Source: Prolixibacter bellariivorans ATCC BAA-1284 | GTDB taxonomy: Bacteria; Bacteroidota; Bacteroidia; Bacteroidales; Prolixibacteraceae | DNA: 64,000 nucleotides | Assembly: GCF_000621705.1 (NCBI RefSeq) | Contig: NZ_JHXO01000008.1 | Location: 371,712-435,711 of the forward strand | Direction of reading: 5' to 3' | Shown: positions 1-8,974 of the stretch, one piece after another | Layout of the letters: each line of letters opens with the position of its first letter | Numbering within the stretch: position 1 is the first letter of the stretch | Translations under genes and position numbers: made by a program | Notes under the pieces: generated by a model | Seen by the model: only the letters and a program-made list of their open reading frames with translations | Databases searched by the model: none | Told to the model about the DNA's origin: nothing

Positions 1-153
1 AAACAGCGAGTTCTCTGCCTTTTCTTTTGCATTAATTATCAGCACTTAAACTCGTCTTTTAATTCTTAAAATTCACTTAAGATTGAAAATCTTCGGCAGA
101 CAATTTAAAATAAGTCTTAATTTAGACTAATCTCAATTAATAATTAGGGAAGT

Positions 154-816
154 ATGAGAATCAGAACAATTCTTTTTATCGTCACACTTTTGCTGTCCGT
201 AGGGCGCTTATCGGCACAGACCGATACCACTAATGTTCAAAGCGATACGACTAAAGTTCAAAATGATCTGCTCAGCTCGATCATGACACCTCAGCAGGAA
301 CACGTCCAGCTTCTGCCGAACAAGTATCCGTTCACACAGAAACTCCTCTGGGGACACAAAGGTTTGATGAGGAACTTCAATGCATTCAAGCTTTCGCCGG
401 AAGAGCGGGACAAAGAGTTGAAGATCCGGCGTACCATGTTAAAGATGCACCAGGTTCTGGGTTTTGTCTCATTGGCAGGAATGGCAGCTCAGGGTGTTGT
501 CGGGTACAAGCTATACAACGGCGATTACAGTATTAAGGGCTTGCACGAAGGTCTGGCCGCTGGCGTTGATATTGCCTATTTCTCAACGGCTGCACTGGCG
601 CTGTTTGCACCGCCCAAAATGCTTGACGAACGCAAAGGATACAGTAGTATCAAAGTTCACAAAATCTTGGCTATTATACACCTTACCAGCATGATAGCCA
701 CAAACGTTCTTGCCACACAATTAGAAAGTCATCCCAACCTAAAACCTTACCATCGGGCTGCTGCCCTAACCGCTTTTGGTTCCTTAGCTGCTGCTATGAT
801 TGTCATTAAATTTTAA
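154..816 (+). CDS. Secreted-leader, four-helix b561-like membrane protein
   Basis: A 220-residue protein with an N-terminal signal (residues 1-21, ending LSAQ), a short Ser/Thr/Gln-rich stretch with an imperfect heptad repeat (24-38), then four hydrophobic segments at about 98-118, 133-152, 168-188 and 200-220. Histidines lie at the segment ends or inside them (H99, H131, H169, H176, H200), the layout expected of a di-haem cytochrome b561-type protein. It sits 3 nt before a yceI-like gene; in E. coli yceI is next to yceJ, a b561-type cytochrome, so the pair fits the same module. The family call rests on topology, histidines and context, not on a diagnostic motif. It may move electrons to a periplasmic quinone-like ligand of the YceI partner, which is inference. 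Confidence 0.6.
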   Translation: MRIRTILFIVTLLLSVGRLSAQTDTTNVQSDTTKVQNDLLSSIMTPQQEHVQLLPNKYPFTQKLLWGHKGLMRNFNAFKLSPEERDKELKIRRTMLKMHQVLGFVSLAGMAAQGVVGYKLYNGDYSIKGLHEGLAAGVDIAYFSTAALALFAPPKMLDERKGYSSIKVHKILAIIHLTSMIATNVLATQLESHPNLKPYHRAAALTAFGSLAAAMIVIKF

Positions 817-819
817 TTC

Positions 820-1371
820 ATGAAGAAAATTATCTTATCAATGGTGGTGGTTGCCATAACGGCAACCTTAGGTTTTGCACAGACAACCTCAAAGATGATG
901 TCCGACACCGGAAAATCGTATGTCCGGTATGCCATGTCGCACCCGTTGCACGACTGGGAAGGAACCAGCAAATCGGTAAAAGGGGTAATTATTGTGGACA
1001 ACAAAACAAAGAAAATTACACAAACGGCTATTGCCATCAAGGTATCGACTTTCGACAGTCACAATGCCAACCGCGATTCTCATATGATGGAAGCCACGGA
1101 TGCAATTAAAAACCCCAATGTTACATTTACCAGTACATCCTTTCAAAAAAGTCAGCAAGGACAGGAAACCGTTACCGGTAATTTGACATTTCATGGCGTT
1201 TCACACTCCATCACGGTTCCCATTGTAGAAAAAACTGACAGCAATGGAGAGATGGAAGTCACCGGAAAGTTTGCGGTAAAAATGACCGATTACAAAATCG
1301 ACCCGCCGAGTCTGTTAGGCATGGCTGCCGATGACAATATCAAATTGAATTTTGATCTTTTTTTTAAATAG
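820..1371 (+). CDS. YceI family periplasmic lipid-binding protein
   Basis: A 183-residue protein with a cleavable signal peptide (residues 1-20, ending GFAQ) and one YceI/lipocalin-like domain over nearly all the mature chain. Diagnostic pieces are a central run around STFDSHNANRDSHM, the NPNVTFTST strand and the GNLTFHGVSHSI strand pair. YceI proteins form an extended beta-barrel that binds polyisoprenoid or other amphiphilic ligands in the periplasm. Length and domain are complete. The gene follows the b561-like gene after 3 nt, so they are very likely one transcript, and a strong hairpin terminator lies just downstream. The ligand cannot be read from sequence. Confidence 0.9.
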   Translation: MKKIILSMVVVAITATLGFAQTTSKMMSDTGKSYVRYAMSHPLHDWEGTSKSVKGVIIVDNKTKKITQTAIAIKVSTFDSHNANRDSHMMEATDAIKNPNVTFTSTSFQKSQQGQETVTGNLTFHGVSHSITVPIVEKTDSNGEMEVTGKFAVKMTDYKIDPPSLLGMAADDNIKLNFDLFFK

Positions 1372-1394
1372 ACGCTAGTTCATACTTGATGTTC

Positions 1395-1436
1395 AAAAAA
1401 AAGAGGGCAATGGATCGCAGTTCCATGCCCTCTTTA
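1395..1436. terminator. Bidirectional intrinsic terminator
   Basis: GAGGGC and GCCCTC arms with an extended ATGGA/TCCAT stem are flanked by an A-run on the left and T-rich sequence on the right. It lies between the convergent yceI-like and GH5 genes and can serve both. Confidence 0.8.
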
Positions 1437-1471
1437 TCATTATACTTTCTGCGTTTCAGGTTTCAGTAAGT

Positions 1472-3136
1472 CTATCTCACATCCATCCAGTCGAACCGAA
1501 CAATTCCCTGATCTACTTTCAGTCGTATCTGGTTTTCACCTTTCCTGAAGGATAATTCGCCCAAATCAATCTCATTCCAGTCGGTCTGTTGCACTGCGAT
1601 TTCTTTAGCAACGCCATTCAACGTCACCGTAAATGATGCAGGCAATTGCTCCGCTTCTACCCGAATACTCACCGGATGATTTCCATCTTCCGCACTCTTC
1701 ACGGTATAAGCTGTCCATTCATCCTGGTTCAGGCGAATACACTGTTGCGAGACGCGTTGTGTTTTATCCCAATCCATCACCTCAACCGGAACCGGCTCAT
1801 TGGTTCGGTAATATTTCGATTGTTGGGTTGTATCCTTTACAAAATACGAAACGTTATATCCCTCATGTCCGTAATTTTCCGCTTCAATTTTTACCGGAAT
1901 ACGGCGAAAAATAGAATTCACCACATCGGGGAAATAGACGCAATTGGCCAGTTTAATATTCTGCAATAACCCGTCGAGTGCTTTCTGAGCGACCTCTGCT
2001 GAGGGTTTTTCTTCTCCTCTTGAATAAGCAGAAATCAAGTCCCAGTTTTCGGGTTTATTGATGGAATATGGCGTATTTTCAGTGTCCATCTTTTTCCATG
2101 GCCAAAACGACCATCCAATATTATTCGCTTCGAAATACTGCGTGGTACCCCAATATATAGCCTTTCCCTGCTCTCCTGTCTCTCCCACCCATACCGGCGC
2201 ATCCAGTTCTTTTCTTTTATCCAAAAACTTTTGAATACTATTCAGATGATCGGGACGGTTCCAACAATAATAATGAAACTGGAAGAACATGTTATCATCG
2301 AACTTCTCCGTGAACTCAGACCAGTTATTGGCCCAGTTATACCCTTCAACAGTAATCATGTGTTTCTGATCAACTTTCCGAATAGCCTTAGTTATCCTTT
2401 TGTATAAAGGGACGAGTTGAGCTTTGTATTTTTCTGCCGCGCCGGTATTTTCAGGCAGCGGCTCGTTCAGCAAATCGTAGGCGGCAACCGTGGGATTATC
2501 TTTATAGCGTTTAGCAATCTTCACCCATAATTTCACCAGCCAGTCCTGGTTCTTTTTGTCCATAAAAAGCTCCGGCTGATTATCGGCGCTGTCATCTATG
2601 TTTGCTCCGGTTTGCCCACCCGGTGCGCCATGCATGTCGATGATAACATACAAACCATATTTTCCGCACCAGCTAACCAGTGAGTCCAACAAGTGAAAAC
2701 CTTCGTCGACGAATTCGGGATTTTCTCCTTCGGTAAGAAAAAGCCGCGAATTAAGCGCCGGTCGAACCGAATTAAATCCCAACTCTGCAATTTGCTTGAT
2801 ATCTGCTTCCGCGATGTAATTCTGATGGTAAGTTTTCCAGAATTTAGCAGCTTTTTCCGGTCCAATCATATCGCTAACCAGCTGCTCAATTTTCCGGGGC
2901 CTGTCACCATTCTTACCAAATTTCCACATGTAGCCTTCCGGAAGCATCCAGTTTCCAAGGCCAACTCCACGAAAGAATACTTTGTTACCAGCATCGTCCA
3001 CAAAGTTGTGCCCTTGTGTGTGAAGCCAGGGAAGCGTTTGGGTCGCAGGAACGGTTTCCTTTTTCTCCGCACAGGAATTAAATACCAATGCTGCAGCAAA
3101 CAGTATCAGTAAACTAAATAGTAGTAATTTTTTCAT
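1472..3136 (-). CDS. Glycoside hydrolase family 5 lipoprotein with C-terminal CBM-like domain
   Basis: A 554-residue secreted glycosidase. A lipoprotein signal ends at Cys22 (FNSC). The GH5 barrel spans about 35-395: IDMHGAPGGQ at 166-175, the acid/base Glu225 in DLLNEP, the HYY motif near 288-290, and the nucleophile Glu319 in VWVGETGE. The region from about 415 to 554 starts VKIEAENYG and looks like a CBM6/35-type beta-sandwich. The IDMHGAPGG form is common in beta-1,3/1,4-glucanase-like GH5 members, but the substrate is not certain. It is divergent to the sigma/FecR/SusCD genes and probably acts with them at the cell surface. It is complete, with its start at a good lipoprotein leader. Confidence 0.9.
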   Translation of the reverse strand: MKKLLLFSLLILFAAALVFNSCAEKKETVPATQTLPWLHTQGHNFVDDAGNKVFFRGVGLGNWMLPEGYMWKFGKNGDRPRKIEQLVSDMIGPEKAAKFWKTYHQNYIAEADIKQIAELGFNSVRPALNSRLFLTEGENPEFVDEGFHLLDSLVSWCGKYGLYVIIDMHGAPGGQTGANIDDSADNQPELFMDKKNQDWLVKLWVKIAKRYKDNPTVAAYDLLNEPLPENTGAAEKYKAQLVPLYKRITKAIRKVDQKHMITVEGYNWANNWSEFTEKFDDNMFFQFHYYCWNRPDHLNSIQKFLDKRKELDAPVWVGETGEQGKAIYWGTTQYFEANNIGWSFWPWKKMDTENTPYSINKPENWDLISAYSRGEEKPSAEVAQKALDGLLQNIKLANCVYFPDVVNSIFRRIPVKIEAENYGHEGYNVSYFVKDTTQQSKYYRTNEPVPVEVMDWDKTQRVSQQCIRLNQDEWTAYTVKSAEDGNHPVSIRVEAEQLPASFTVTLNGVAKEIAVQQTDWNEIDLGELSFRKGENQIRLKVDQGIVRFDWMDVR

Positions 3137-3444
3137 GTAATTGATATTTGGTTCAGTATTTTATCGGTATAAAATTCAAAAGTCTCATTAGATCTCAACC
3201 AAAGATAAGAGAAGAATCGGTGAAAACATCGCTCCCTTATCCTCCGAAATCAGAATAACAATTTGTCGTTTAGGTTTCAAGCAAACACAATGAATACAAC
3301 ACTCCTTAGAAACCAGCAATTGAAATATGAATACATACAATTTCAAAAAATATTTTCACAGACCTTATCATACTTTACGTATTTTTTACGTATTTTGATA
3401 TGTCACAAAACCTTTCTATCATTGTTTCTACTTATTTTTTTCTA
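3137..3444. other. Divergent intergenic region, GH5 / ECF sigma
   Basis: About 300 AT-rich bases between divergent starts, expected to hold both promoters. No confident match to the Bacteroidota TTTG / TAnnTTTG promoter was found. Two short TACGTATTTT copies (near 3376-3396) stand before the sigma gene. No gene is seen here. Confidence 0.4.
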
Positions 3445-4023
3445 ATGCAGGACAACTCTAAGACATATTGCGATCGACTTATTAAAGGCGACAAAAAAGT
3501 AATTGATCGTTTATATGAAATGTACCATGCTCGCATTTTCCACTTTGCTTTGAGTTTTCTGAAAAACGAAGAAGATTCATACGACATTGTTCAGGAAGTT
3601 TTTGTGAAGCTTTGGGAAAAGCGGTCCTCATTCAGGAAAGATACCAACATCGATGCCCTCATGTTTACAATGGCTAAAAACACTATCCTTTCTATTTTCC
3701 GGAAAAGGGCCAGTGAGAAGAAATACATCGAATTTCTGGGCCATCACATGCAAATCAACACGGACGCTACATCCGAACAAGTTGATTATTCATTTCTGAA
3801 AGCACAATACCAATCCGTTATACCGAAGTTGCCACTCAAACGAAAAGAGATTTTCATTTTAAGCCGCGAGAAAGGGCTTACGAACAAAGAGATAGCCAAA
3901 CTCAAAGGTATTTCGGAGAAAACCGTCGAAGATCACATTACTAAATCGCTGGCCTTTTTGAAAAAGCACATTTCACAATTTGGTATTTGGGCGGCGCTTT
4001 TTTATGCTCTTTTTATTGAATAG
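3445..4023 (+). CDS. ECF RNA polymerase sigma factor, FecI type
   Basis: About 192 residues from the ATG at 3445 (a reading from 3400 adds 15 unconserved hydrophobic residues). Sigma region 2 covers about 20-85, with the DSYDIVQEVFVKLWEKR core-binding helix, and region 4 covers about 120-175, with a helix-turn-helix around LTNKEIAKLKGISEKTVEDH. The C-terminal tail FGIWAALFYALFIE is hydrophobic, as often seen in Bacteroidota sigma factors paired with FecR. It is followed by FecR, SusC with an STN domain, and SusD, so it very likely responds to a glycan signal passed from SusC through FecR and switches on the SusCD genes. Confidence 0.92.
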   Translation: MQDNSKTYCDRLIKGDKKVIDRLYEMYHARIFHFALSFLKNEEDSYDIVQEVFVKLWEKRSSFRKDTNIDALMFTMAKNTILSIFRKRASEKKYIEFLGHHMQINTDATSEQVDYSFLKAQYQSVIPKLPLKRKEIFILSREKGLTNKEIAKLKGISEKTVEDHITKSLAFLKKHISQFGIWAALFYALFIE

Positions 4024-4167
4024 ACAAAAAACAGATAAACAACTCATTACAGACCTATTACAGCTAAAGCCGATAAACGATTCTCCCAAAAATCCACATC
4101 TTTCTAAAAAAAACACAACAAGGAGCAGGGGATAAATATCACGTTTGCGTTGTACTTGTAATTAAAG

Positions 4168-5220
4168 ATGAAAAAACTGCTCGAAAAATACATTGAAGGC
4201 GACTGCTCTGAACAGGAATTGAAAGAGGCAATAGAGATATTGAAAGAACCTTTTGTCAAGCCTGAAGTCAGGGAAGTGTTCCACTCTCGTTGGACAGAGT
4301 GTAAAGACAGCGAAGACGTTGCTCCGGAGAAATCAGAAGACATCCTGCATCGGGTTCACCACCGGATTAACTTGATGGAAGAGCAACCATCCAAACTTAA
4401 GAGAATCTACCTAGGCTTTTCAAAAGTAGCTGCCGTACTCATTATTCCTATACTGATTGTAGCAGGCGCATTCATTTTACGTACCATCAATACAAAAAAA
4501 TACCTTGCACAAACGACGATAAGCGTGCCACTGGGAGCCACGAGCAAATTACAGCTCCCCGATGGAACCCACGTCTGGCTCAATTCCGGCAGTACACTCA
4601 CCTACCCGCTTTCGTTTCGCAAACACCACACACGCCTCGTTGAACTGCATGGCGAAGGATATTTCAAAGTAGCTAAGGACAAAACCGCTCCATTTATTGT
4701 CGATATGGCTGATATGGATGTGAAAGTAACCGGAACGGTTTTTAACGCCCGGGCATATGACGACGAAGCCTATGCAACGGTTGCCCTGGTAGAAGGTTCT
4801 GTCGAATTGGGAAGCGAAGCAAACAAAGGAAAAGAATTCACCAAATACGAAAGTCTCAGACCTTATGAAGTGGCTTTCCTCGATAAAAGAGACAACCAAC
4901 TGAAGATTGAAGCCAAATCAGATTTGGACAAATATACCGCCTGGCGGGAAGGGCGAACGGTTTTCGATAACGACCCGATTGAAATTGTGGCCGACAAGTT
5001 CGAGAAACTATTCAACGTAAATGTAAAAATCCAAAGTAAAGACTTGCTCCAATACCGCTTCACAGCCACATTTGTAAATGAAACACTTGAACGGGCACTA
5101 AAAATATTAAGCATCTCCTCGCCGATTCATTACAAAATAATTGAGGCGAAAAAAGACAGCAATGGAGCGTATGGAAAACGAACTATCATCCTAAGTAAAG
5201 CAAACAATACAATAAACTAA
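4168..5220 (+). CDS. FecR family anti-sigma factor
   Basis: A 350-residue inner-membrane regulator. The N-terminal cytoplasmic part (1-85) starts with an EKYIEGDCSEQE helix typical of FecR anti-sigma domains. One transmembrane helix spans about 86-104. The periplasmic FecR domain (about 115-215) shows the diagnostic LPDGTHVWLNSGS and LHGEGYFKVA motifs. The end, with DNDPIEIVADKFEKLFNV and the TATFVNETLERALKIL stretch, is a DUF4974 domain. It lies between the sigma gene and susC, and should hold the sigma factor until the SusC STN domain signals. Confidence 0.93.
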   Translation: MKKLLEKYIEGDCSEQELKEAIEILKEPFVKPEVREVFHSRWTECKDSEDVAPEKSEDILHRVHHRINLMEEQPSKLKRIYLGFSKVAAVLIIPILIVAGAFILRTINTKKYLAQTTISVPLGATSKLQLPDGTHVWLNSGSTLTYPLSFRKHHTRLVELHGEGYFKVAKDKTAPFIVDMADMDVKVTGTVFNARAYDDEAYATVALVEGSVELGSEANKGKEFTKYESLRPYEVAFLDKRDNQLKIEAKSDLDKYTAWREGRTVFDNDPIEIVADKFEKLFNVNVKIQSKDLLQYRFTATFVNETLERALKILSISSPIHYKIIEAKKDSNGAYGKRTIILSKANNTIN

Positions 5221-5396
5221 ACTGTAAATTAAATCTGTAACCATTAAAAAATCTGATTCCTCATGAAAAAAACGTCAACCTAAATCCGGAAAAACTTGTC
5301 AAATGAACTAAATCTGCGGTACAAATTATTGAGTTGCTCCATCTTGATACCGACAGATGCTCTCATTTACAAAAACAACCTGATAATCTATGTAAA

Positions 5397-5425
5397 AAAG
5401 GAGAGTGATGGCACACCCTCCTTTC
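5397..5425 (+). terminator. Hairpin between fecR and susC
   Basis: AAAGGAG-A-GTG pairs with CAC-C-CTCCTTT around a short loop. It ends fecR transcription or partly attenuates readthrough into susC; only a short T-run follows. Confidence 0.45.
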
Positions 5426-5481
5426 CATAACTATCTGCGGCTAACAGGTAGTAAGTATTAACTATTAAATCGTTTAAATCT

Positions 5482-8400
5482 ATGAAAAAAATCTTGAATT
5501 TCAGGAGGAGACTGCATATACCTCTTCCCGAACAAACTAAACGTATTATGAAACTTACGCTCATGCTGATATTTGGGACAATATTCAGTATTTACGCTAA
5601 CAACTCCTATTCGCAAAGTACCCGAATATCCTTAAACCAGGAAAATGCAACAATTCGCGGAGTACTCAAGCAGATAGAAAAAAAATCGGAGTTCTATTTT
5701 GCATACAACAACAAACTAATTGACGTAAAACGCAGGGTAAACGTCAACGCTGATAATGAAAAGATCAACCAAATTCTTAACTCTATTTTTGCTGGCACCG
5801 ACGTAACCTACACCGTTCTGGATCGCCAGATTGTGCTTTCATCGAAGAAAGCGATGGGCGAAACGGCACCTCAACAGAAAGGAAAAACCGTTACCGGTAA
5901 AGTGACGGAGTCCAATGGAGATCCGCTGCCCGGTGTGACAGTGATCATTAAAGGAACCACCCAGGGTGCTATTACCGATGCAAATGGTAATTATTCCGTC
6001 GACAATGTACCAGTTGACGGCTATCTCGATTTCTCATTCGTGGGAATGAAGAAACAGGAATTATCCGTTGCCGGAAAAACAACCCTCAATGTGGTAATGC
6101 AAAGCTCGGCTATCGGCCTCGACGAAGTTATAGCTGTAGGATATGGTGTTCAGAAGAAAAAACTAACCACAGGAGCCAACCTGAATCTAACCGCTGACGA
6201 ACTTAAGCAGCAGAACACCAGTGAACCACTCGTAGCCATTCAAAGTCAATCTCCGGGTGTTAACATCACACAGAGTTCGGGTATGCCGGGAGAAGGTTTT
6301 AAAGTAAATATCCGTGGATTAGGTACTATTGGAAACTCTTCTCCATTGTATGTTATTGACGGTGTTGCCGGAGGTGACATCAACAATCTTAATCCATCTG
6401 ACATTGAATCCATTGATGTACTGAAGGATGCTGCTTCTGCTGCCATTTATGGTGCCCGTGCTGCCAATGGTGTTATCCTGGTTACCACCAAGCAAGGAAA
6501 AAAAGGCAAAATAAAAGTTACCTATGATGGGTATTACGGTGTGCAGGATGTACCGAACCTAGCTAAGCCGCTTAATGCCCAGCAATTTATGGATATTTAT
6601 AATGAAGAAAGGACAACTTCAGGTAAAACTGCAGTCGACTTTGCCAGTGTAATCCCGGATTTATATCAGAAAATCCAGAGTGGACAGTGGAACGGGACAA
6701 ATTGGCTGGATGAGATTTACAACAAAAATGCCCCCATCCAAAACCACGCATTTAACATTACCGGTGGTACTGACCAGTCAGTTTTTTCTTTAGGTTTTTC
6801 TTATGCTTCTCAGGAAGGGGTAATGGGTAAACCTGTTCAACCTCAAAATGATAAATATACTGTCCGACTCAATAGTGATCATGTAATTTACAAAAACAAC
6901 GGACTTGATATCATCAAATTTGGACAAACGCTCAATTATAGTTTCCGCAAACGCTCTGGTATTGCCGTTGGAGGTATGTATTACAACGATATTCGTAACA
7001 TGCTGGATGGTAATCCACTTGTACCGATTTACAACAACCAGGGTGAGTACTATGCCAATACAGATTTACAGGCTTCTGGTCTGGCAGCTCTGTCTTCCAG
7101 ACTATACAACCCCGTTGCTCAGATGGTACTGAACAGGGGAATGAACGAAACCAAAAACTACAACATAAACAGTAACGCCTATATTGAAATTCAACCAATA
7201 AAGAATCTGTTGTTCAAAAGTAGCTTTGGATACAGAATGAATGCGAACAGTTATCGCAGCTATCAGCCTGCTTATGACCTTGCCGGTGATGTTTCGCTGA
7301 GTCCTGGGCGCATTACCCAGTCGTCAGGAAATGGCAGTAGCTGGACTTTTGAAAATACGTTAAATTATAAATTTAATTTAAATCGTAATTCATTTGATGT
7401 ACTCATTGGACAATCCCTCGAAAAATGGGGGCTTGGCAGCAACATGGAAACAACGAATGCAAACCCCACTTACGTAGGATTTGATTATGCCTATATTGAT
7501 AACACTGACGGCTTAACTTCCGGTGTAACGAGCTTATCCGGAAAACCAGATGACAGAGGTTCACTAGCTTCGTTCTTTGGAAGGATTCAATACAATTACA
7601 ACGAAACCTATCTGTTAACTTTAGTAATGAGGGGTGATGGCTCATCCAACTTCCCACAAGGTAAGCGTTGGGGATATTTTCCGTCAGTTTCTGCCGGCTG
7701 GTTGATTACAAATGAGGAATTCCTGAAAGACAACAACTTTGTCGATTTCTTGAAATTGAGAGCTAGTTGGGGACAAAACGGTAATTCGAATATCGACCCG
7801 TACCAGTATCTGAGTATCATCGCCTTCGATTCTGAAAACAATTACTCTTTCGGAAACGATAGAAATAAACAACAATTAGGAGGGTATCCGTCAATTCTTC
7901 CCAATAAAGACATTACATGGGAAACTTCAGATCAGTTGGATATCGGACTGGATGCATATTTTCTTGACTCCCGGCTTCAGCTTGCGTTCGACTACTACAA
8001 CAAGAAGACAGTGGATTGGTTGGTACAGGCTCCGATCCCTGAAATTTATGGCGCAGGTGCTCCCTATATTAACGGTGGTGACGTAGAGAATAAAGGATAT
8101 GAGTTGTCTCTTCGCTGGAATGATCATGCAGGAGATTTCCATTACGGAGCTTACTTTAATGCCTCAAAAAATGATAACAAGGTTACCAGGCTCGCCAATG
8201 CCGAAGGTATAATCCGTGGTCCTGCCGGTATTATCTCCCAGGGTACGGACCCAATGTACCGTGCACAAGTTGGTTACCCCATCGGATATTTTTATGGATA
8301 TAAAATACATGGAATTTTCCAGAACCAGCAGGAAATTGACAATTGGACGCATGGTTTCCTACAGGAGAATCCGCAACCGGGTGATGTGATATTTGCAGAC

Positions 8401-8952
8401 ACAAATGGTGACAACAAAGTAACTCCGGAAGATAAAACCATGATTGGTAATCCTCACCCGGATGTAACTATTGGATTCGGACTTAATTTCTCGTACCGAG
8501 GATTTGATTTCTCTCTTAGTGGTAAGGGCGCATTTGGCCAGCAAATCATGAAATCATATCGCTCCTTTGCCGATAACGAATTCCAGAACTATACGACTGA
8601 TATTTTGACGAAACGCTGGAGAGGTGAAGGCACGTCCAATTCATTTCCACGTCTGACCGCAGGTAACAGTACCAACAGGATTAACATATCTTCAATTTAT
8701 GTTGAAAATGGGGACTATGTAAAAATACAAAATGTCACTCTTGGCTATGATTTCAAACGGATAATGCCGGCTATGCCTTTTGGTCAGGCTCGATTCTATG
8801 TGGGTGCCCGCAATTTATTCACAATAACCAATTATTCAGGCATGGATCCGGAAGTAGGTTATGGCGACGACCAAGGCTGGGTTTCAGGTATTGACCTCGG
8901 TTTCTATCCTACTCCGCGAACATTCCTGGCCGGTGTTAATTTGTCATTTTAA
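5482..8952 (+). CDS. susC: SusC/RagA TonB-linked outer-membrane transporter with STN domain
   Basis: An 1156-residue outer-membrane glycan importer. The leader has a charged stretch and then a signal core from Met23 (MKLTLMLIF) to about 45. An STN domain (about 48-122) follows, then a carboxypeptidase-regulatory-like domain (135-210, TVTGKVTESNGDPLPG), a TonB-box-like DEVIAVGYG segment and a plug (about 220-340) with the SusC signature NIRGLGTIGNSSPLYVIDG. The rest is the 22-strand barrel, ending in a terminal aromatic strand (LAGVNLSF). The STN domain ties it to the FecI/FecR genes upstream. SusD follows after 22 nt. The genes nearby point to a plant or algal polysaccharide, but the substrate is unknown. 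Confidence 0.95.
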   Translation: MKKILNFRRRLHIPLPEQTKRIMKLTLMLIFGTIFSIYANNSYSQSTRISLNQENATIRGVLKQIEKKSEFYFAYNNKLIDVKRRVNVNADNEKINQILNSIFAGTDVTYTVLDRQIVLSSKKAMGETAPQQKGKTVTGKVTESNGDPLPGVTVIIKGTTQGAITDANGNYSVDNVPVDGYLDFSFVGMKKQELSVAGKTTLNVVMQSSAIGLDEVIAVGYGVQKKKLTTGANLNLTADELKQQNTSEPLVAIQSQSPGVNITQSSGMPGEGFKVNIRGLGTIGNSSPLYVIDGVAGGDINNLNPSDIESIDVLKDAASAAIYGARAANGVILVTTKQGKKGKIKVTYDGYYGVQDVPNLAKPLNAQQFMDIYNEERTTSGKTAVDFASVIPDLYQKIQSGQWNGTNWLDEIYNKNAPIQNHAFNITGGTDQSVFSLGFSYASQEGVMGKPVQPQNDKYTVRLNSDHVIYKNNGLDIIKFGQTLNYSFRKRSGIAVGGMYYNDIRNMLDGNPLVPIYNNQGEYYANTDLQASGLAALSSRLYNPVAQMVLNRGMNETKNYNINSNAYIEIQPIKNLLFKSSFGYRMNANSYRSYQPAYDLAGDVSLSPGRITQSSGNGSSWTFENTLNYKFNLNRNSFDVLIGQSLEKWGLGSNMETTNANPTYVGFDYAYIDNTDGLTSGVTSLSGKPDDRGSLASFFGRIQYNYNETYLLTLVMRGDGSSNFPQGKRWGYFPSVSAGWLITNEEFLKDNNFVDFLKLRASWGQNGNSNIDPYQYLSIIAFDSENNYSFGNDRNKQQLGGYPSILPNKDITWETSDQLDIGLDAYFLDSRLQLAFDYYNKKTVDWLVQAPIPEIYGAGAPYINGGDVENKGYELSLRWNDHAGDFHYGAYFNASKNDNKVTRLANAEGIIRGPAGIISQGTDPMYRAQVGYPIGYFYGYKIHGIFQNQQEIDNWTHGFLQENPQPGDVIFADTNGDNKVTPEDKTMIGNPHPDVTIGFGLNFSYRGFDFSLSGKGAFGQQIMKSYRSFADNEFQNYTTDILTKRWRGEGTSNSFPRLTAGNSTNRINISSIYVENGDYVKIQNVTLGYDFKRIMPAMPFGQARFYVGARNLFTITNYSGMDPEVGYGDDQGWVSGIDLGFYPTPRTFLAGVNLSF

Positions 8953-8974
8953 AAAACCTTAATCTGAGATTATT

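Noticed and set aside
5221..5481. Possible STN-domain remnant between fecR and susC (YKNNLIIYVKKESD-like frame)
   Set aside because: Only about 40 codons, no start, and similarity too weak to name; kept only as intergenic with a hairpin.
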